This document shows positions 62,961-64,000 of a stretch of 64,000 nt of DNA, piece by piece. The notes beneath the pieces were generated by a model, which was not told the origin of the DNA, did not search any database, and saw nothing but the letters and a program-made list of their open reading frames with translations. The stretch's first letter is position 1. Every line of letters starts with the position of its first letter. The DNA comes from Pieris napi (taxonomy: Eukaryota; Arthropoda; Insecta; Lepidoptera; Pieridae), in the NCBI RefSeq assembly GCF_905475465.1, contig NC_062253.1:3286001-3350000 (forward strand), given 5' to 3'. Position numbers and translations under genes: made by a program.

Positions 62961-63320
62961 TTAAAAAAGAGAGGAACGCTCTCGCTGTCGCGTACCGCCA
63001 CTCTCGAAGAGTGCTATTTCTACCCTCACAGTAGTAAGCAAATCGTCTGATGGACAAGCTGATCCAGTTTTAGGAGCAGTATTATCAGTAGCAACAGCTT
63101 GACTTAACTGTCTGTTCAGTTCCTCTTCATTTATCAAAGTAGACGACTGAATGTCAATTTCTCGCAGGCCTTGATCTGGCGCTGGCAAATTTTTTAGAGG
63201 TATATTTTGTTTTTTGGTTGTGCGTTTAATCAGATTATCAATTTCGTTTAGCATTTCATCACCTGTAGGCCGATAAAAAACAGTTTTATCTTCATTTTTC
63301 ATATCACATATTGTTCTCAA
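62961..63320 (-). pseudogene. hAT transposase remnant, downstream part
   Basis: The open frame after the shift: RTICDMKNEDKTVFYRPTGD, EMLNEIDNLIKRTTKKQN and a Q/T/S-rich linker. It is out of frame with the upstream part by a small indel near GGTAAATATTTTGAG (complement). It lacks the C-terminal hAT dimerisation motif, so the element deletion removed that end. The stop lies near 62961. Confidence 0.55.
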
Positions 63321-63645
63321 AATATTTACCCGGATTTGCCAAGTACTGTAGTGTTGCTGCTTGAGTTAGTATTTTTTTTGCGCATCGTTTGCTCAATGCA
63401 GTTGCCATTTTGTTACTTAGTGGTGTCTTCATTTCATCCATTTTCTTCAATGCAAATGTTAGGGAAACATCAGCTATAATTAATGTTGCATCGCGTCGAC
63501 AAAGCGCCTCGCCATCCAATATTTATTGAATCTCATCTATATTTCTCCAGTCATCATCAGTAAATGCAATATCTGTTTTTAAATCATTTAAAGCGACGAG
63601 CTTCTCTACACCCTCCCCTCTCCACTGCTCCACACTTCACTTCAT
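63304..63645 (-). pseudogene. hAT transposase remnant, upstream part
   Basis: Reading on the minus strand: VEQWRGEGVEKLVALNDLKT, TDDDWRNIDEIQ, an in-frame TAA, then DGEALCRRDATLIIADVSLT, FALKKMDEMKTPLSNKMATA and LQYLANPGKYFEN. The DDDW..I segment and the SNKM..AL.KR / LQYL.NP pattern match the middle of BED-type hAT transposases, the region between the DDE core segments. The frame shifts at about 63310-63320 into the next segment. No N-terminal BED zinc finger is seen. Confidence 0.65.
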
Positions 63646-64000
63646 TCATGTCTTGAGATGGACGCGCGGAACGCGAATTTAACTTGCAAGGCTTGTTTTA
63701 TTGGTAGGAACGTAGCAACGAAGCTACTTTTTACGTACAATAATAATTTATCAAAGCGTCTTTTTATTCCATTTACTTATTATTGCATTCAAAGTGGCTT
63801 AAACTTAATAAATAACAAAAACAAAAGTATTAAAAAAAAACCCGAAAAACCCGAGTTTTAAAAATTAAACCCGGGTTTTTTTGTAATCCTCAGAACCGGG
63901 AAAACCCGGTTTTTTTCGGTCCGGGTAAACCCGGGCTCGATGCCCTAGCTGCATGTATCTAAATTTGACATCAAAATGCCGCAGGGCGCAGCTCATAAAA

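Larger units (their letters stand above)
62610..63947 (-). mobile_element. hAT DNA transposon, complete ends, dead
   Basis: A 1,338-bp element with terminal inverted repeats beginning TAGGGCATCGA at both ends (16 of the first 20 positions match). An exact 8-bp duplication GCTGCATG flanks it (62602-62609 and 63948-63955). Eight-base target duplications and TAGGG/CAGGG ends define hAT elements. Both subterminal regions are dense in CCGGGTT and AACCCGGG words, likely former transposase binding sites. Inside, on the minus strand, lie remains of a transposase with a stop and a frameshift. Autonomous hATs are about 2.5-5 kb, so most of the gene is deleted. Confidence 0.93.

Noticed and set aside
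63658..63861. 67-codon plus-strand frame.
   Set aside because: Runs through the subterminal region of the hAT element opposite to the transposase strand and has no domain.

Overview
The window is AT-rich eukaryotic DNA, almost certainly nuclear DNA of a moth or butterfly. I infer Lepidoptera from the repeat content: a tRNA-derived SINE of the Metulj/HaSE kind in about 15 copies, LEP1-like Helitrons ending in CTAG, 5'-truncated LINE tails of several kinds common in moths and butterflies, and a short interstitial run of the insect telomere repeat (TTAGG on the other strand). I found no host protein-coding gene that I can support. Long ORFs are absent, and the ORFs with recognisable content are remains of transposon proteins. 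The best reading is a long intergenic or intronic stretch filled by many layers of mobile elements.

Layout. 0-3 kb: a Helitron end, a TTA-flanked foldback MITE, a SINE, and a LINE interrupted by a second foldback MITE. 3-5.5 kb: a jockey/CR1-like LINE end, a SINE with a tRNA-like head between 95-bp direct repeats, a TIR element, and two LINE tails head to head. 5.5-12.5 kb: mostly unassigned AT-rich DNA with scattered SINEs and a few GC-rich islets. 12.5-18.7 kb: SINEs, the second TIR element, a MITE-bearing LINE, a LINE inserted into another LINE, and two LINE C-termini. 19.1-23.6 kb: a dense Helitron cluster with two head-to-tail junctions. 23.6-31.5 kb: LINE 3' ends, a 257-bp tandem duplication, an RTE-type LINE remnant and Helitron ends. 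31.8-32.5 kb: a compositionally different, repeat-free block that could be a promoter or untranslated exon. 34.2-38.5 kb: LINE tail, a Tigger/pogo-like DNA transposon carrying the N-terminus of a transposase, another tRNA-derived SINE, and a LINE with a 200-codon open end of ORF2. 39-47 kb: LINE tails, hairpins, a SINE carrying an insert, a MITE inside an RTE remnant, and a 5S rRNA fragment. 47-56 kb: a BESS-like ORF, Helitrons, a CCCC-rich MITE, and a MITE inside a LINE. 56-64 kb: a LINE tail, telomeric repeats, SINEs, a fifth foldback MITE, and a complete but broken hAT element (TIRs plus an 8-bp target duplication) with a decayed transposase.

The elements matter mainly as a record of order of insertion. 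Several younger elements split older ones, which gives recoverable empty sites. The clearest result is a foldback MITE family (five copies) whose copies are flanked by CTG or CAG, and which in two cases sits at the same position of the same LINE family. No CRISPR, operon or other bacterial feature is present.
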